Assembly (NCBI RefSeq): GCF_002443255.2 | Contig: NW_019211458.1 | Span: 33,103,288 to 33,167,287, forward strand | Direction: 5' to 3' | Length of the DNA stretch: 64,000 nucleotides | DNA from: Varroa destructor | Taxonomy: Eukaryota > Arthropoda > Arachnida > Mesostigmata > Varroidae | Shown here: one piece after another, positions 1 to 12,231 of the stretch | How positions within the stretch are numbered: position 1 is the stretch's first letter | Layout of the letters: each line of letters begins with the position of its first letter | Program-made: the position numbers and the translations under genes | Notes under the pieces: model-generated | What the model was told of the DNA's origin: nothing | Database searches by the model: none | The model's input: the letters and a program-made list of their open reading frames with translations, nothing else

Positions 1-478
1 CATCTGTCACGTTTGTCGTCCGCATTTAACTGTACTGCTTAACGGCAGTTGTTAAAAAGTCGATTTGTTTGTAATCTGCCCGCTCTCCCTATACCTCCTT
101 TCCGCTGTGGTTGTTCCCTTGTTGTCGGGTGATATGGGGGCAGTTTCAAAAGACCATAAGAAGAGCGCAGAAATCGCTAGCATAAGTGTTAAGACGAACG
201 GTGGAACAACGCACAGCTATATGTCTTTAGCTCTATATTCAAGCGAACGAAACATAAATAACAAAGAACGATTTTTAATTGGCGTAAGCAACGTTCACAA
301 AGGAGCGATTCATGGAAGATGTAAGCCATATTGTATAACAACGAGGATAATTAATAACGATTTATGAGTCACAATTAAATGGCGCCATTTATGCAATATA
401 CAGTAAAATTGTATTTTTGTTTCATTCGACGTGTCTGTGGCAGGAATATGTCGGGCCTCGTACGATCAAAAGTTTATT

Positions 479-1420
479 GGCTGTTAAAAGTTAATTCGGC
501 GAACTTTGAAGTTGGATAACTTTTAAATTAGTTAGGATAGAATTATGATTTTTAATATACGTTAGAGGCGTTACCTTCACCTCTACACACTTCTTGAATC
601 GCTCTGGCAATCGCAGTCTGACACGTAGTTTCTCTCATTGTAACATTTCGAAGCGAATCGATAGTGGGGTGTACCTGGTATTCACCACTGGTACTGGAAA
701 ACCTCGTAATCATACGGATTTATCGGGAGAAGAAGCGGATTGAAGCCAATATTAGAGGCTCCTCTGCTCAATCCACGAAATAATTGAGGCATGGTGATTA
801 GAGTTGGCGTTATCATTAATTGACTAGACTGCGTGCTTTTGATTACCGGTCCATGAGCCTCTTGAGATAGCAAACTGATTTAATTTTTGGCGAATAGTGC
901 TATCTCCTTACGCCCGAATCTACTGGGCCCAGTCATCTAACCCGATAACTCTCTAGCATGATGCCATTCCCTAGTCCCTCTCCGGTTGTTGGTAGAGATT
1001 CAGCCATGCCTCTTGTGTGGCAAACGTATATTGTAGAAGCGTATTTTACTGAATGAAGTCCGACAGGTTGCACATGATTGCATTTTCAGCTAATTTGGCA
1101 TTAATTCACCGCTTAAGGACTTATTTTTTATGTAGATTCCGTATTCTCAGTATTTGCATTATAATTATATAATACTTTACGTGTAAAAGGCTAATTTTGA
1201 TTGACAGAGTCCTTACGGTTCGAACTTTGGCTTCGTGAAAAGCCTCCTCGGTTATGGCGATGTGCCCTTCTCCTGCGGCTCAAGCACATGGTCGTCCCCT
1301 CCAATCTGCGTTCTTCGAACGTACGCATTATTCATTGTGTATTGTGCTTTCTCTTGAGACCTTTTTTCCTAATGTCTTCACCATTCGTCACCAATTAATT
1401 TTGGCACCGCTGCTTTTTTT
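479..1420 (-). mobile_element. Decayed Tc1/mariner-like transposon, copy 1
   Basis: On the minus strand, near 590-620, the sequence reads LPERFKKCVE, which resembles the C-terminal signature of mariner/Tc1 transposases (LP-x-RW-x-KC). The same block recurs at 60132-60650, with matching stretches through the 3' end (from GGCTGTTA), the LPER segment, the motif near 660 (cgatagtggggtgtacctgg here, cgatagcgggatgtgcttgc there) and the motif near 840 (ttgattaccggtccatgag). A further match at 1335-1385 (gtgctt...taatgtcttcac) shows this copy is longer, the second having lost about 400 bp in between. No frame is open across the element, so it is inactive. Terminal inverted repeats were not resolved; the 5' limit is a guess. 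Confidence 0.45.
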
Positions 1421-4400
1421 GCGAAACTTAATCACTGAACGCTGGTTTGCTCTTCTCTCTGAGCCTCTTTCCTTTGAAATGAACCGGTTTCCGCCTCATA
1501 TGTTAAAAAGCTCGACCGTTTATCTTTCAGCCAAATTTCATCTGTCGGCGTGGTACAGCTTATAGATCATTGCATATCAAGACCGACCGGTTTTGCTTAT
1601 TACGGCCTAATATGCTCAGAGCCCTTGAAGTACCTGATATTCTGTAGCTGTAATGATCTACCGGACTTCTTTGATGGCTAACATGAGGCATATAAGCAAA
1701 AGTAAATGTAAATAAATTAACAAATTTGAATCTATCTGGTAGGATACGCATTTAGGATCCGAGACCAAATTATCTCATCTCATTTGTTCCCTGTCCTTGC
1801 CCGAGTAGAAGCTTCCCCTGCCAACCGCATAATCCTGAAGATATAATATTGTTAAGTAACTTAATACTCGTAGGACTCAGTTAGTAGTAGTTGACAGTCC
1901 GTGAGAAGTGTCACAACGTTAAAAAATACGGTGTATAGTCAAAAGCTGAAGGTATTTAAGAAACGCATGTATGAAGATTCCTTCAAAGTAGTCTGCTTGG
2001 TAACGTTGCTTTCCGTTTGGCTATGTATGATGATCGTCTAAATATTATCTAAGAAGAACTTTGTTGCTATTATTAGTCGCTATCAACTGTAATATCCGCT
2101 TTCTTTTTTGCGAGGCACAAAGTAAAGATTTTTGCCTGTTTCATACGTAGCCTTACAAGTGCGTGATGGCTGGTTGAGGCAGACAGAGGAGAAATATTGG
2201 ACTAGTCATTTTTGGATATCCATAGCGATGTTTTAGCTGTTACTTTACCACAAAGTTTAGCTATTTCGATGAAGTAGAAAGTGATATCAGCGTTGAGGTG
2301 ACTTCAGTGGCACGACCGTGTCAGCCTCTATCAGAGAAGACCTTTTCAATACCTAAATTGCTGCCGAAAATCAGCTACAAGCCGGATCGGTTTTCGATTC
2401 TAATGCTTTTTGATGCGATGGTGCCCATTTTTAGAATGTCCAGGCCACGAGTGAAGCTAACATTATTAAATAGCAATCTACCATAAAAAAAAAAAATATA
2501 CCTTTCATATTCACGGGCACGCACGACACGTACTCGTGTCATTATTGTCCACTAGTTCATGAAACGTAACTTCTGGGATGAAATATAATGGAATACTATT
2601 ACCACATGGAAGACACTACCATATGATATATTTTAGTGCTACATACGAATCAAATATAACGCTATTAAGTATGTGTGTACTGTGTATGGACGGACGGCTA
2701 CTATAATATAAGCCCTGTATTACAGACAGATTAACTAACTAAACGTTTGCAAATAGTAGCTATCACACCGAAATGCTCCGATTTACGGATAAACAGCATA
2801 TCTTTTTGACTGGTAATATTATTCAGTATTTTGGGATTCGCGATACAAAAAAAAAAACACATAAATGTGCGGGTCAAAAGCTCAAGACTGATGTGTTATT
2901 TCGTCTGTTCCATGCATATATATGTTTATATATATATAACCCCTTTGGTCGAAATTGTTACTATATCAACCTTACAGTATAAACCTAGAAGAGATATCAA
3001 GCTTTATTTTTACTAGACATTGGAATTTAATTTTGCCCCAATAATGCTAAGTGTGTTCATTGTATTTTTAGCATGCGAAAGAACTTATTACGAAAGAGCC
3101 ACGGGAGATCGACCAGCAACTCCATTGTTGGAGCTAAATAGCCCTCATGATTTAAGATTAGATATTTTTTAGGGAAAAAAAAAGCCCCTTTATAAGAAAT
3201 CCGTAAAAACGTGACCGCACACAGATTATTATGATACTTCTATACGTGACATCAAAGGTTTAAAGCGCTTCGGAGGCACCAAACCAGCAAGACGCAAATA
3301 CATTCCTGGTCGACAAAGAAAAAGCTTAATACTTTAAACAGACACAAGCGTAAGCAGCTGTATATGCGCATATGAATCGAAAGAAAGAAAAAAATCGATA
3401 TATTTGCTTCTCCAAACCGACTGACTCCTTCTAAAACACTTAACAATCTGCGCTCAAACTCACGACCTAAACCTGGGATTAAATCTGCAAGGCACTTTGA
3501 GATATGCCTCTTGCGGTTTAACGAAGTTTACCTTAATCTCGCCATTTTGTGGATCGCTTTGTTTCATCCTGAGCCAACAGCACAGCATCGAATAACACCA
3601 GTATGACTATTGCTGGTGACGTCGCAAGAGTGACAATAAGTCATAGAAAGAGTCCCCGTTCTTATCTGTGTGTTTAATTGTTTCCAACGAATCCGCAAAA
3701 TAAGTAGAAAATGATCGGGCAATTCACTAAGTGCGAGCAACGGTCACCATGGAGATGCCCCTGTTAGGGCTGCGCCCCAGCGGGTGCAGTAGTGGTCGCT
3801 GTTGGTAGTTGTAACTGCCTGTTGCAGGTAATTATCTCCTAGATTAGCAAATAGATTATATAGATTGCAGCCAGGTTTGGTGAAGCTTTGCCTCGTGACG
3901 AGCCCGCTGCTAAATAACGAGCATTTCGTTCGCTTACAAGTGGCCACGTTTGCTTCTGCCTTTATCATTGCCCATTACAGGTGTCTTCAATGTATTTACA
4001 GTGTTACACCCCGACAATGGCGGTGGTTCGCTGTCAAGTGTATCCTGTTGTCTTCATAGACGACGATGATTCGATACTCGGCGACAGTAAATTGTCGTCA
4101 CACTGCACTGTTGCAGAACCGTTGTGTTCTTTATGCAACGTGAACAACGGTCAGAACTCTGAGCGCTCCGACCGTCCTCTCCTGTTACGCGGGTTCCGAT
4201 GCGTCACTGGATCAGACAGTAGCTACGAAAACAAACTAATAGAGATATATATATAGTTTCGTAGCACGACAAACACATATGCACATGATAGTAACGGAGT
4301 TACCTGGCAGCACATTGTGCAATGCTTGTTTTTTCTTTTCATTGCTGTTACATCATCAAGGCGACGCATCATAAATATGATACTATTGTATTATACAAAT

Positions 4401-4422
4401 CTAATGGGAACAACACCTGCTG
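1421..4422. other. Non-coding stretch
   Basis: Only short ORFs without credible codon structure are seen. The section 3865-4250 is richer in GC and open on the plus strand for about 90 codons, but it has no supporting splice signals or recognisable protein features. The mariner-like copy may extend into the first few hundred bases (to about 1750). Confidence 0.4.
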
Positions 4423-4443
4423 CCGTCGCCGCCGCCGCCGCCA
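4423..4443. repeat. GCC/CGC trinucleotide run
   Basis: A pure run of about seven GCC units in an otherwise AT-rich context. It creates a poly-Gly stretch in one minus-strand ORF, which is probably not translated. Confidence 0.8.
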
Positions 4444-4849
4444 GCGGTTCGTAATGGCGCGGATGTATGCGAACGCAAGCGACTGAGGCACTTATCTGCC
4501 AAATAGCCGCTGAATAAATAAGCATATGTGTAGATAGCCGAGTGGGAGAATAGGCAGACAGACATATAGACACCGGTCCTCGTACGCCGATGCTGTTGTG
4601 ACACTGAGACTAATGATCATAGGTAATCAAGAAACATCTTCCCTGAAAAAGAACAGTAAAAAGGTTTCGACATCTTATCGCAGTTTTTGTCCATAGGTTG
4701 AAACGTCAATTTTTCGGCTGACTCATCCAGCATATGACCGCACCGATATAGCAGTAGCAATATCAACGTACAGACCTAGGGCAACAACAGCCTGTGTCCT
4801 GATAGATCTTAAGCGATTAGTTATGTCCAGTCATTAATGATTTTAGTTG

Positions 4850-4887
4850 CTAAATAGCTAGGAGGAATTTACTAAATAGCTAGGAGG
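4850..4887. repeat. 16-bp direct repeat, two copies
   Basis: The 16-mer ctaaatagctaggagg occurs at 4850-4865 and again at 4872-4887, separated by 6 bp. It looks like a small local duplication. Confidence 0.85.
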
Positions 4888-5243
4888 CTTGTACGATGTT
4901 TTAATAATCTGTACTTCATAAGGCTAAAGCTGTGTAGCATATGTAGGAAACTTTTTGTACATTTGGTCGCTTTTTCGTTGAGTTGAAAGAAACAGAATAA
5001 CGAGCTGCTTGGCCTATTCTAAAGTCGCATGTCTCAGGCCTCTCGATGTCCTAATGAAGTGATGATTCATGTTTCTTAGATCGCAGTTTCCTCGAAAATG
5101 AATAAACCATAAGAAGCTCTTTGAGGAATGGCGTGTGAACATATTCTTTTGGGAGTACGCTTGTCTGACATCTTCCAGTGGCTACGCTTGTTCTCTGCAA
5201 TTACATTAGATAAATTTTGTTTTTTTTTTTTCTTATTTTTTAG

Positions 5244-5527
5244 GCGAACCTTTGCCTAATACAATTGAATGCCAAATGCGCCAAATTACGCATCTCTATG
5301 TTTCAGTGAAATGCATAATGATCTTATTCACGTATATTTATTGCTACATACGTCGACAGCAGCAAACCTGGATGGGCTACGACCACTACAGAATAAGAGC
5401 ACTAGCCCTGAAAGTTTATGTGTATCAGATGCTTAACGTGACTCTGGGAAATGGAAATGTGCAGGTTCTTGTGGCGTGCAGTCAACTTGAAGATTTGGCT
5501 GGATCCTTAATAACCCCACCTTATTAA
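5244..5527 (+). CDS. Doubtful terminal exon, unknown protein
   Basis: A long T-rich tract (5219-5241) ending in TAG forms a strong-looking acceptor. It is followed by an open frame of about 94 codons that starts with a 2-nt phase (GC) and ends at TAA 5525-5527. The product begins EPLPNTIECQ and includes a basic segment (YIRRQQQTWMGYD) and the C-terminal LEDLAGSLITPPY. No partner exon was found. The phase equals that of the 22385 exon of gene A, which also begins with Gly-Glu-Pro-Leu-Pro if the preceding base is G; this may be chance. No family recognised. Confidence 0.2.
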
Positions 5528-6337
5528 TCAAGGACAAACAACGGCCTTTCTCATCGGTCCGATTGTTCGTCCAGGCCCAGAAATTGTTTACCTCTGAAAT
5601 GTTCATTGAACAATACCACGAACTGAGCCTTTGGTTCATCACAGCTTCCTGCCGTAGCAACTAAATTAACCTCTAACAAAAAATAGGAAAACAACTATTC
5701 ACTAGTCACAACAACATACCGGCGTTCAAACTCAGGGTTTAAGCGAGACGACTTATATCGACGATTACGTTTTTAATACTAGCTAAATAAGAATAAGGTC
5801 TTAACTCACGATCGACAGGAAAACGCCTACCGGGGCTTCGGCTAAGCTCAGCTTAACATTCTAATAAGCGAACTTTGTGTTTTTGCTTGCATCTTTGAAT
5901 ACTTTTGCTAAGCATCTCATTTTATACACTTTACTAATGTGTGGCCCAAGCGTATTTTGGAGTAGTAGTAGACAATACTTTCGACGGAGCCTAGGTTTAA
6001 CGTTTAATAGGACCAAATGATTACCGAAAAAAGCTGTCACTGCATTTCTTTCTGCATTCATACTTCTTCACCTAAATAGCCTTCAGTTCTTCGAATTGTT
6101 AACTAACAAACAATATGAATTCTGCCTTTGGATTGCGCTCGAGGCTTTACGCGGTACCTGTTCATTTTCCATTGATTTTTCCCCAGTTGGCTTTGTACAT
6201 TTTTTCTGATTAACACGTAAATAAATCTTCGCTTTACGATCTGATAAAGCGGCCGAACGAGAGAGGTTGTATTGGTAATATGTGCATGATTGGCTATAAA
6301 AAGAGTCAAAGTCGGAGTGCATGTTTTTCTGCAAATG

Positions 6338-6393
6338 ACCTAACCTAACCTAACCTAACCTAACCTAACCTAACCTAACCTAACCTAACCTAA
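6338..6393. repeat. Interstitial arthropod telomeric repeat (CCTAA/TTAGG)n
   Basis: About eleven perfect tandem units of CCTAA (TTAGG on the other strand). TTAGG is the ancestral arthropod telomere unit. Unique sequence lies on both sides, so this is an interstitial block and not a chromosome end. Such blocks may arise from telomerase-based repair of a double-strand break. Confidence 0.93.
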
Positions 6394-6937
6394 GCTAAAG
6401 TCGCGTGTCATTAAAGATCGATCTGTTACTACGACGTTATTCGTCGGCGAAATAGAATCGCGTGAAGAGTGAACTGGTGATATAACTTACTATACATCGT
6501 GAGATAATCACTTTGTACTCCAGCGAACGATAACGATTTGAAAAAAAAAAAAAAAATTAACATATCGTCCACTTTTTGCTATTGACCAGTCGTTTTGCGT
6601 AAAAGCATTAGTTATGGCTAATGTACACAGGTACATAGACATATCGTTTACTCCCTGATGTTATATTGTTTATAAAAAGAGTGTAACATATATGTGATAG
6701 ATAACAGCGACAGATTTTAAACAGCAAAGAACTTATATATATATATATAAATTATTGACATTACGGTCTATTCAAAGATGGATTATAATAATATGTCACA
6801 GGTACTAACTAACTGTAACTGATAGTATTTTCGCTGGGTAAACTTATGTGTTTGGATCGTTCCTTTAGACATAAAAATGGGCATTTGAATGACCCTAACA
6901 GATATTTTAAAAGTGTCCCCAAACGACTCGCCCCAAA

Positions 6938-6954
6938 GTGTGTGTGTGTGTGTT
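6938..6954. repeat. (GT)n microsatellite
   Basis: A run of about eight GT dinucleotides. Confidence 0.8.
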
Positions 6955-7403
6955 GTGAAAGAGGTTTTTGTATTTGTATGACGGCTTACTTATTACTGCA
7001 CTAGAATGCTAATTATGTACTTAATACTAATAGATACGTCAGATGAATGTACATAACAGGTGTACACCGATAGAACTGGAAAAAAACAACAACAAAGAAA
7101 TTCAAACGGCTATATTTACTCCTCGTGGTCTGCCTTTAACTTAGGTGATTATTGTAAACAATACCTGGAACGATTATCTCACCTAAACGAGCGTGAGGAC
7201 ACCACTTTGTACGTTTCAATAACAAGTCGTCAACGTTTATTTATTCGAGATTCTATATTATTTACAAGTGTTTTTCGGTTTTAGCTAAGTGATAATTACA
7301 GTAATGGTAATGACGACAGAAATGCATTTAAGTAAAGTAACTTGAATTAAATAGCCCACAACCAAATTAAATAACTAGCAATTTTTAATTAGTTGATAAT
7401 TCT

Positions 7404-7438
7404 TTATATATATATATATATATATTTTTTTTTTTTTT
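7404..7438. repeat. (TA)n followed by poly-T
   Basis: About eleven TA units run directly into a T tract of about 13 bases. Confidence 0.85.
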
Positions 7439-10400
7439 AATAAATACGATAAATATATTAGGAGAGTCTAAACGCGTTACTCGAGCGTAGGCTGGAAAAC
7501 CCGTTGATTGATTATCAAAAAAAGCAACATAGCTATCAACACCAGACCCCTTTAGAAAGAAGGGCTAAGAAATGTAGGGCTATGCATTAATTAGTAAGAA
7601 CAACAATAACGGGAGCTGGCAACCTAAATGTACGCTCTACGAATTATTTTTTATGAATGGGCGACGCACTCGCTCGTATCGGGGCGGAAATAATTTCTCG
7701 AGGTAATTGTTTTTAAAGTTTTAAAATCTAGTTTTTTTGTTGCCTGTCTCGTGTGTTGTGTTTTGTGCCTAGTGTTTTGATTTGGATACAAAGTATCCAC
7801 ACGAAGATTATTTATCAGTATCCAAATCCACAAAAACCCTTGTCTTAGGGGCATTTCGAGGTAAGACAATACTGGCACTTCCATACGAGCTCAATTCTAA
7901 ATTGAGCAATTTATACGTCTAATTTTTGTGGTCTTTCATCGGACATTCAAAATCCAATGGTCCAAAAAAAGCGTGTATTTTTTAAAATTATTTTACTTAC
8001 AATTAACTATTTTCGAAATAATCAAGCGTACGACTTAACTTTAGAAATTAGTAGCTTTACAAGTCAGCATCTGCGAGATTAATTTCTACACGGGCTTCGT
8101 TGGCTATCTGAATTGTATGCACAATAATAAGTGGCAGCTAGGAGGGATGCTGGCAGGCTATATGTAAAGCTTTTGAATATGACCTTAAATTTAATTGCTT
8201 TCAAATACGGTACTACTTCCTATGGAATCTTTACCGGACAATTTGTTCACAGACGCGTATCTGTTGAAAACTCTCGTTATATTGTACTTGAAGCAGGCTA
8301 TTTCTTTATACCGCAAGGATTTGCTATTTAACCACGTGTTTCTATGATCAGGTTATTTTCAACTTCGATTTGCAAACACAGGGCTAGAGCATCTTTGTAA
8401 GGAATTTCTTCCTTATAGAGGTGCTACTATCTGGAGTAATCATTAGTAACCGCCCGTTTTAACGATGCTCTTACTAGCGTTTTACGTCTTCTAGCAAATC
8501 TTCTCTGGCAGAAAAAACGCTGTTACGGGTTAGTGGTTTATATAGCACATGCAAGCTGCAACGTCAGTTACGTGAAGAGTAAGGCATGGGGATAAATGAC
8601 GTTTATTTGACGAGTAATAGTACAACCCCATACGATACATTCTTGTGAAGTTTATAGCAGTGTTTTTACTGTCTACTCCTGGACCCATAAACGCTGTAAG
8701 AATGTAATCAGACTGGTTAGTCGTGTCTATAGACCGACCTGCTAAAGAACACTTCAAATCACTGCTGAAGAAAGCTTCTGAAATGAGCAAACATTTTAAG
8801 AATACAAGCCAGCTTTGCACACACTGACTGGTGAGAGATCTTACACAACTCAGTCTGTACAAAGCCCTACAGCATGAACCGATTCCGCACTTTATTTACA
8901 CCCGAAATCGCTAAGGACAATGTGAAGGTGGCTGAACGTCAGCCGCATTTGGAAATCCACTTATATATAGATTTAACCTTTGCCAGATGCTTATCTTAAT
9001 GAATTCTCATCTCCTTTAAATACTACATACATATATATACGCATGTTATGTATGTGGATGTTGACCAGGTATATGGTGCCGTGGCCTAGATCGGTGTCAA
9101 ACGTTGCCTTCATATATATATATAAAGATTATTCAGCGTTATTTAGGGCGGAATTTCTTATCAAGATATCATGCAAGGCGAAAAAGAAAAGCTCTTCCCT
9201 TAAAAAGTCTGATTCCATCTCATTGCTTTTACTTTAGGCGGAGCTACAAAGATTAGTAGGCAGATATTTTTCTAATAAATGGCCACCAGCAGAAGGCAGG
9301 ATCAGCATTTAGCTAACGTTTACGAGCGAAAATGGATTTATCCAGTCCGCAATTCTTTGTGAAGCATCTAATAACGATTGTAATTGACGTGAGCGGAGTG
9401 ATGACATTACTATATATGGCCAGCTGAGTAACCTTCGCTCTGTATAATATGAGTCGAATACAAGTAATCCATTAATGTGTATCGAAGTTGCGACTCTTAC
9501 GGTAGATGAAAGAAAACTTTGCCTGTTTAGAGATATTTAGGGCATCCTTTAATGCATCCATAAAGGGGGAAAAAGTGAAAAATACTACGACGATAAGCTT
9601 TCTTCGAATGGGTACGACCAAAATTTATGATTTTCTATATTGCAATCCGATCTAAATTGCTATATCATCAGTATCTAAACAATATATACCAAACGATTTT
9701 GTGATTCCGGAGTCGTTAGAGCTGTGCACATGTTTAGATATATGTTACGAGCTTTCCGTCCATAAATATGTTAACATTGTTTTAAGCTACCTGTATATTA
9801 AAGACCTAAACCGCTCATCTAAGCTCTGCCGTATAGTGTGTATATAATTTGTGTCGTGGGCAAAATTAATTAAAAACGTTTATAGTTTTTTTGATTACGC
9901 AAGGATAAAGCTCTAGTCCAGTGACCTTCTAGGCGCCAACCCGGAATTACACCGACCTAACGTGAAGTTAAAATAGTCCCTTAGCATTGAACAGTTTATA
10001 TGTTGCTGGCTTATTAAAGCCGTCATTTATATACCAATGCAAAGAGAAAACAGTCGACTGCCAACGTTTTGACTGCCTATCGTGAAGTGTCAAATATGAT
10101 ACGCGAACCATCTATCTATCAGTCAATCAATCCACCTGTCTATCGTACGTTATCGCTATCATTCAGGTTTTTATTTATTTTTTTTTGGCCATTTTTACTG
10201 TCGTCGATTTATAGTGAACGATTACTGTGACATTTGCAATTGAAAACCACATGTGTATGAAACTATGAAAAAAACTGATAATTTAAAATTTTGAACGTTA
10301 ATTTGATGATGTTAGACTTTTCAACAATGCTTATCCATTTACGAGATAATTGCGATTTCAGGGGTGGTCCTTTAGGGGCGGGCGCTGTACGTAATTTCGT

Positions 10401-11990
10401 TTACAATTGCTGTTTGTTGGAAGTTTCCCATCAGTAACAAATGGAAAAAAAATCACTCAACTAGAGAGCATATGAACGTTATGTGGAAACCTACAGAACT
10501 TTGTGTCTTGCTGTTTCTCGCCTACCTAATTAATACACAGCTGGTCAATTTGACTTCTTAGTGCGTGGTTATGAAATATACGAATCCTATGTACTTATAA
10601 CTTAGCTTTAATATTTTACCTACTTCAGTGTTATTTTTATAATGGAAGGTTAACATTTGTGACAAGCAGTATCAGTACTTTGTACTTCTCATATATGTAA
10701 AAAATCATTCCGAGCGCTTGAAAGGTCGTGTACAGAATCGACATTGGGTACAGCAGTGAGCAGTAAAAAAAAAAAATCGAATGAAAAATTGTGCCTTCGG
10801 CTGTTGGTATTTTCGGTTTCAATGAATTTCGCAACGGCGACAATTCGTGTTGGTCAGAAGAAGCTGATATAAAGCTCCATAATAGTATTATATTTCGAGA
10901 AGGCCGAGGCACAAGCGATACGTCTTATCGGATGGGCAAGCTTTGTCAATCAATGCTTACGGATCTATGCGTTTTTTCAGCTCACACAATTTTTCGCTAG
11001 ATTTCTATTTATAAGCGTGCATTGAAATGCTCTAACTTGTTTATTCATTTCCCGTCCTTTAAGTTCCGTACAAGCATTACGTGGACATGCATAGATACTT
11101 GAAAATGAGACTCAAACACCATCTATATTATTTAAGATGGCATGAGTGTTTTGAACTAGCTCTTCAAGAAATACATAGACACGATTCGTGAGGGATGCCT
11201 ATGATGTGGGCGATGGCTATTACGGACAAACATTACCTTTCAAATGCTTCTGTTATTATTATTATTATCTATGGCTGGATACACCCTATTGACTCTTTTT
11301 TCGAAATAGGTACATCTGCGTATGCGCGTCTACTTCCGGTCAGCGTCACACTCTTTTCGTCTAATTCTAGCGCATTCAATTAGTTGACTTAGACTATTGC
11401 TTTTTTTTACTATAGACTATTGACGGAAAATAGCCAGCTTTTGTTACGAGTTCGTTGACTAGCACTGAAAGAGGGCCATCTATGTGATTATTATTCTGTA
11501 AATTAGTTATGAGGCATATGCACCCGCTACATGTCCATTGTGAATTTTCTCATAATTTATGATATGATATAGGTTTGTGTCAATGCCTCAAAAGGAACCC
11601 TTCAAAGTAACTCTTCCTAAAGCTTTATGACCGGTTATCACTGAAAAGCTCATTATGTATAAGCTAGGAAAGACGTCCTATTTTGGTCTTACAGCCAATA
11701 CGCAGCTTAATTAAGTACAAGTCAAAACGGAGTCACAATATGCGGAGTCACTCCCGAATAAAACAAAAAATTATTAACGCCCTGGTCTATATTTATTGTT
11801 GGTATAATTTATAAAGTTAGATAAAGAGAAAGATGTTTTCGTCAATGGTGTGTTAATTAGCAAAATCAAGCTTTTTCTTTTTTTCTCTGAAACCAAACTC
11901 GGATTCAGATTCAGAAGATACACTATGCTTGCCTTTATTCATTCCAGTATCTAACTGATAACAACTCTCTTCAATTTTGTTGGTCACCAG
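7439..11990. other. Non-coding stretch upstream of gene A
   Basis: No exon could be supported. The longest open frames (for example 8530-8862 on the minus strand, 110 codons) show ordinary AT-rich base composition, no splice signals and no recognisable protein features. Missing 5' exons of gene A should lie here or further left. Confidence 0.4.
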
Positions 11991-12231
11991 GATCAATTCT
12001 CGCCCAGAGGGCGCTCATTCGTTAACTATGGGGCGACAAGCTCAGTTCATGCTTCCCTGCCAGATGGTAAAACAGCTGAAGATACTAAAGCACCGCTCTC
12101 CCTTCAGATACAGGACCACTCACCCTGGAGACCGATTGCATCTGAGAGTACCGCTTCTCATCGAATCCATAAAACGACATTTTCAAAAGGATTTAAATTC
12201 CACTCATTTGCCGATCAAAAGCACGTGTCGG
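11991..12231 (+). CDS. Gene A, first visible exon
   Basis: Acceptor tcaccag|GATC follows a T-rich tract; the donor is G|GTGAGT, a near-consensus site. The frame starting GAT CAA TTC is open for 80 codons and ends in phase 1. It begins DQFSPRGRSFVNYGATSSVH and includes SPWRPIASESTASHRIHK. A different frame (112 codons) is also open here, but it is rejected because only the DQFSP frame agrees with the phase of the next exon. It should have an upstream partner ending in phase 0, not identified with confidence. Confidence 0.6.

Noticed and set aside
65..367. 100-codon plus-strand ORF with a signal-like start
   Set aside because: It begins with TTG, not ATG. A GTAAGC donor inside it in phase 0 could make part of it an upstream exon of gene A, but no acceptor or start supports this well enough.
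8530..8862. 110-codon minus-strand ORF
   Set aside because: No splice context, no protein features and ordinary AT-rich composition; open frames of this size are expected by chance in 64 kb.
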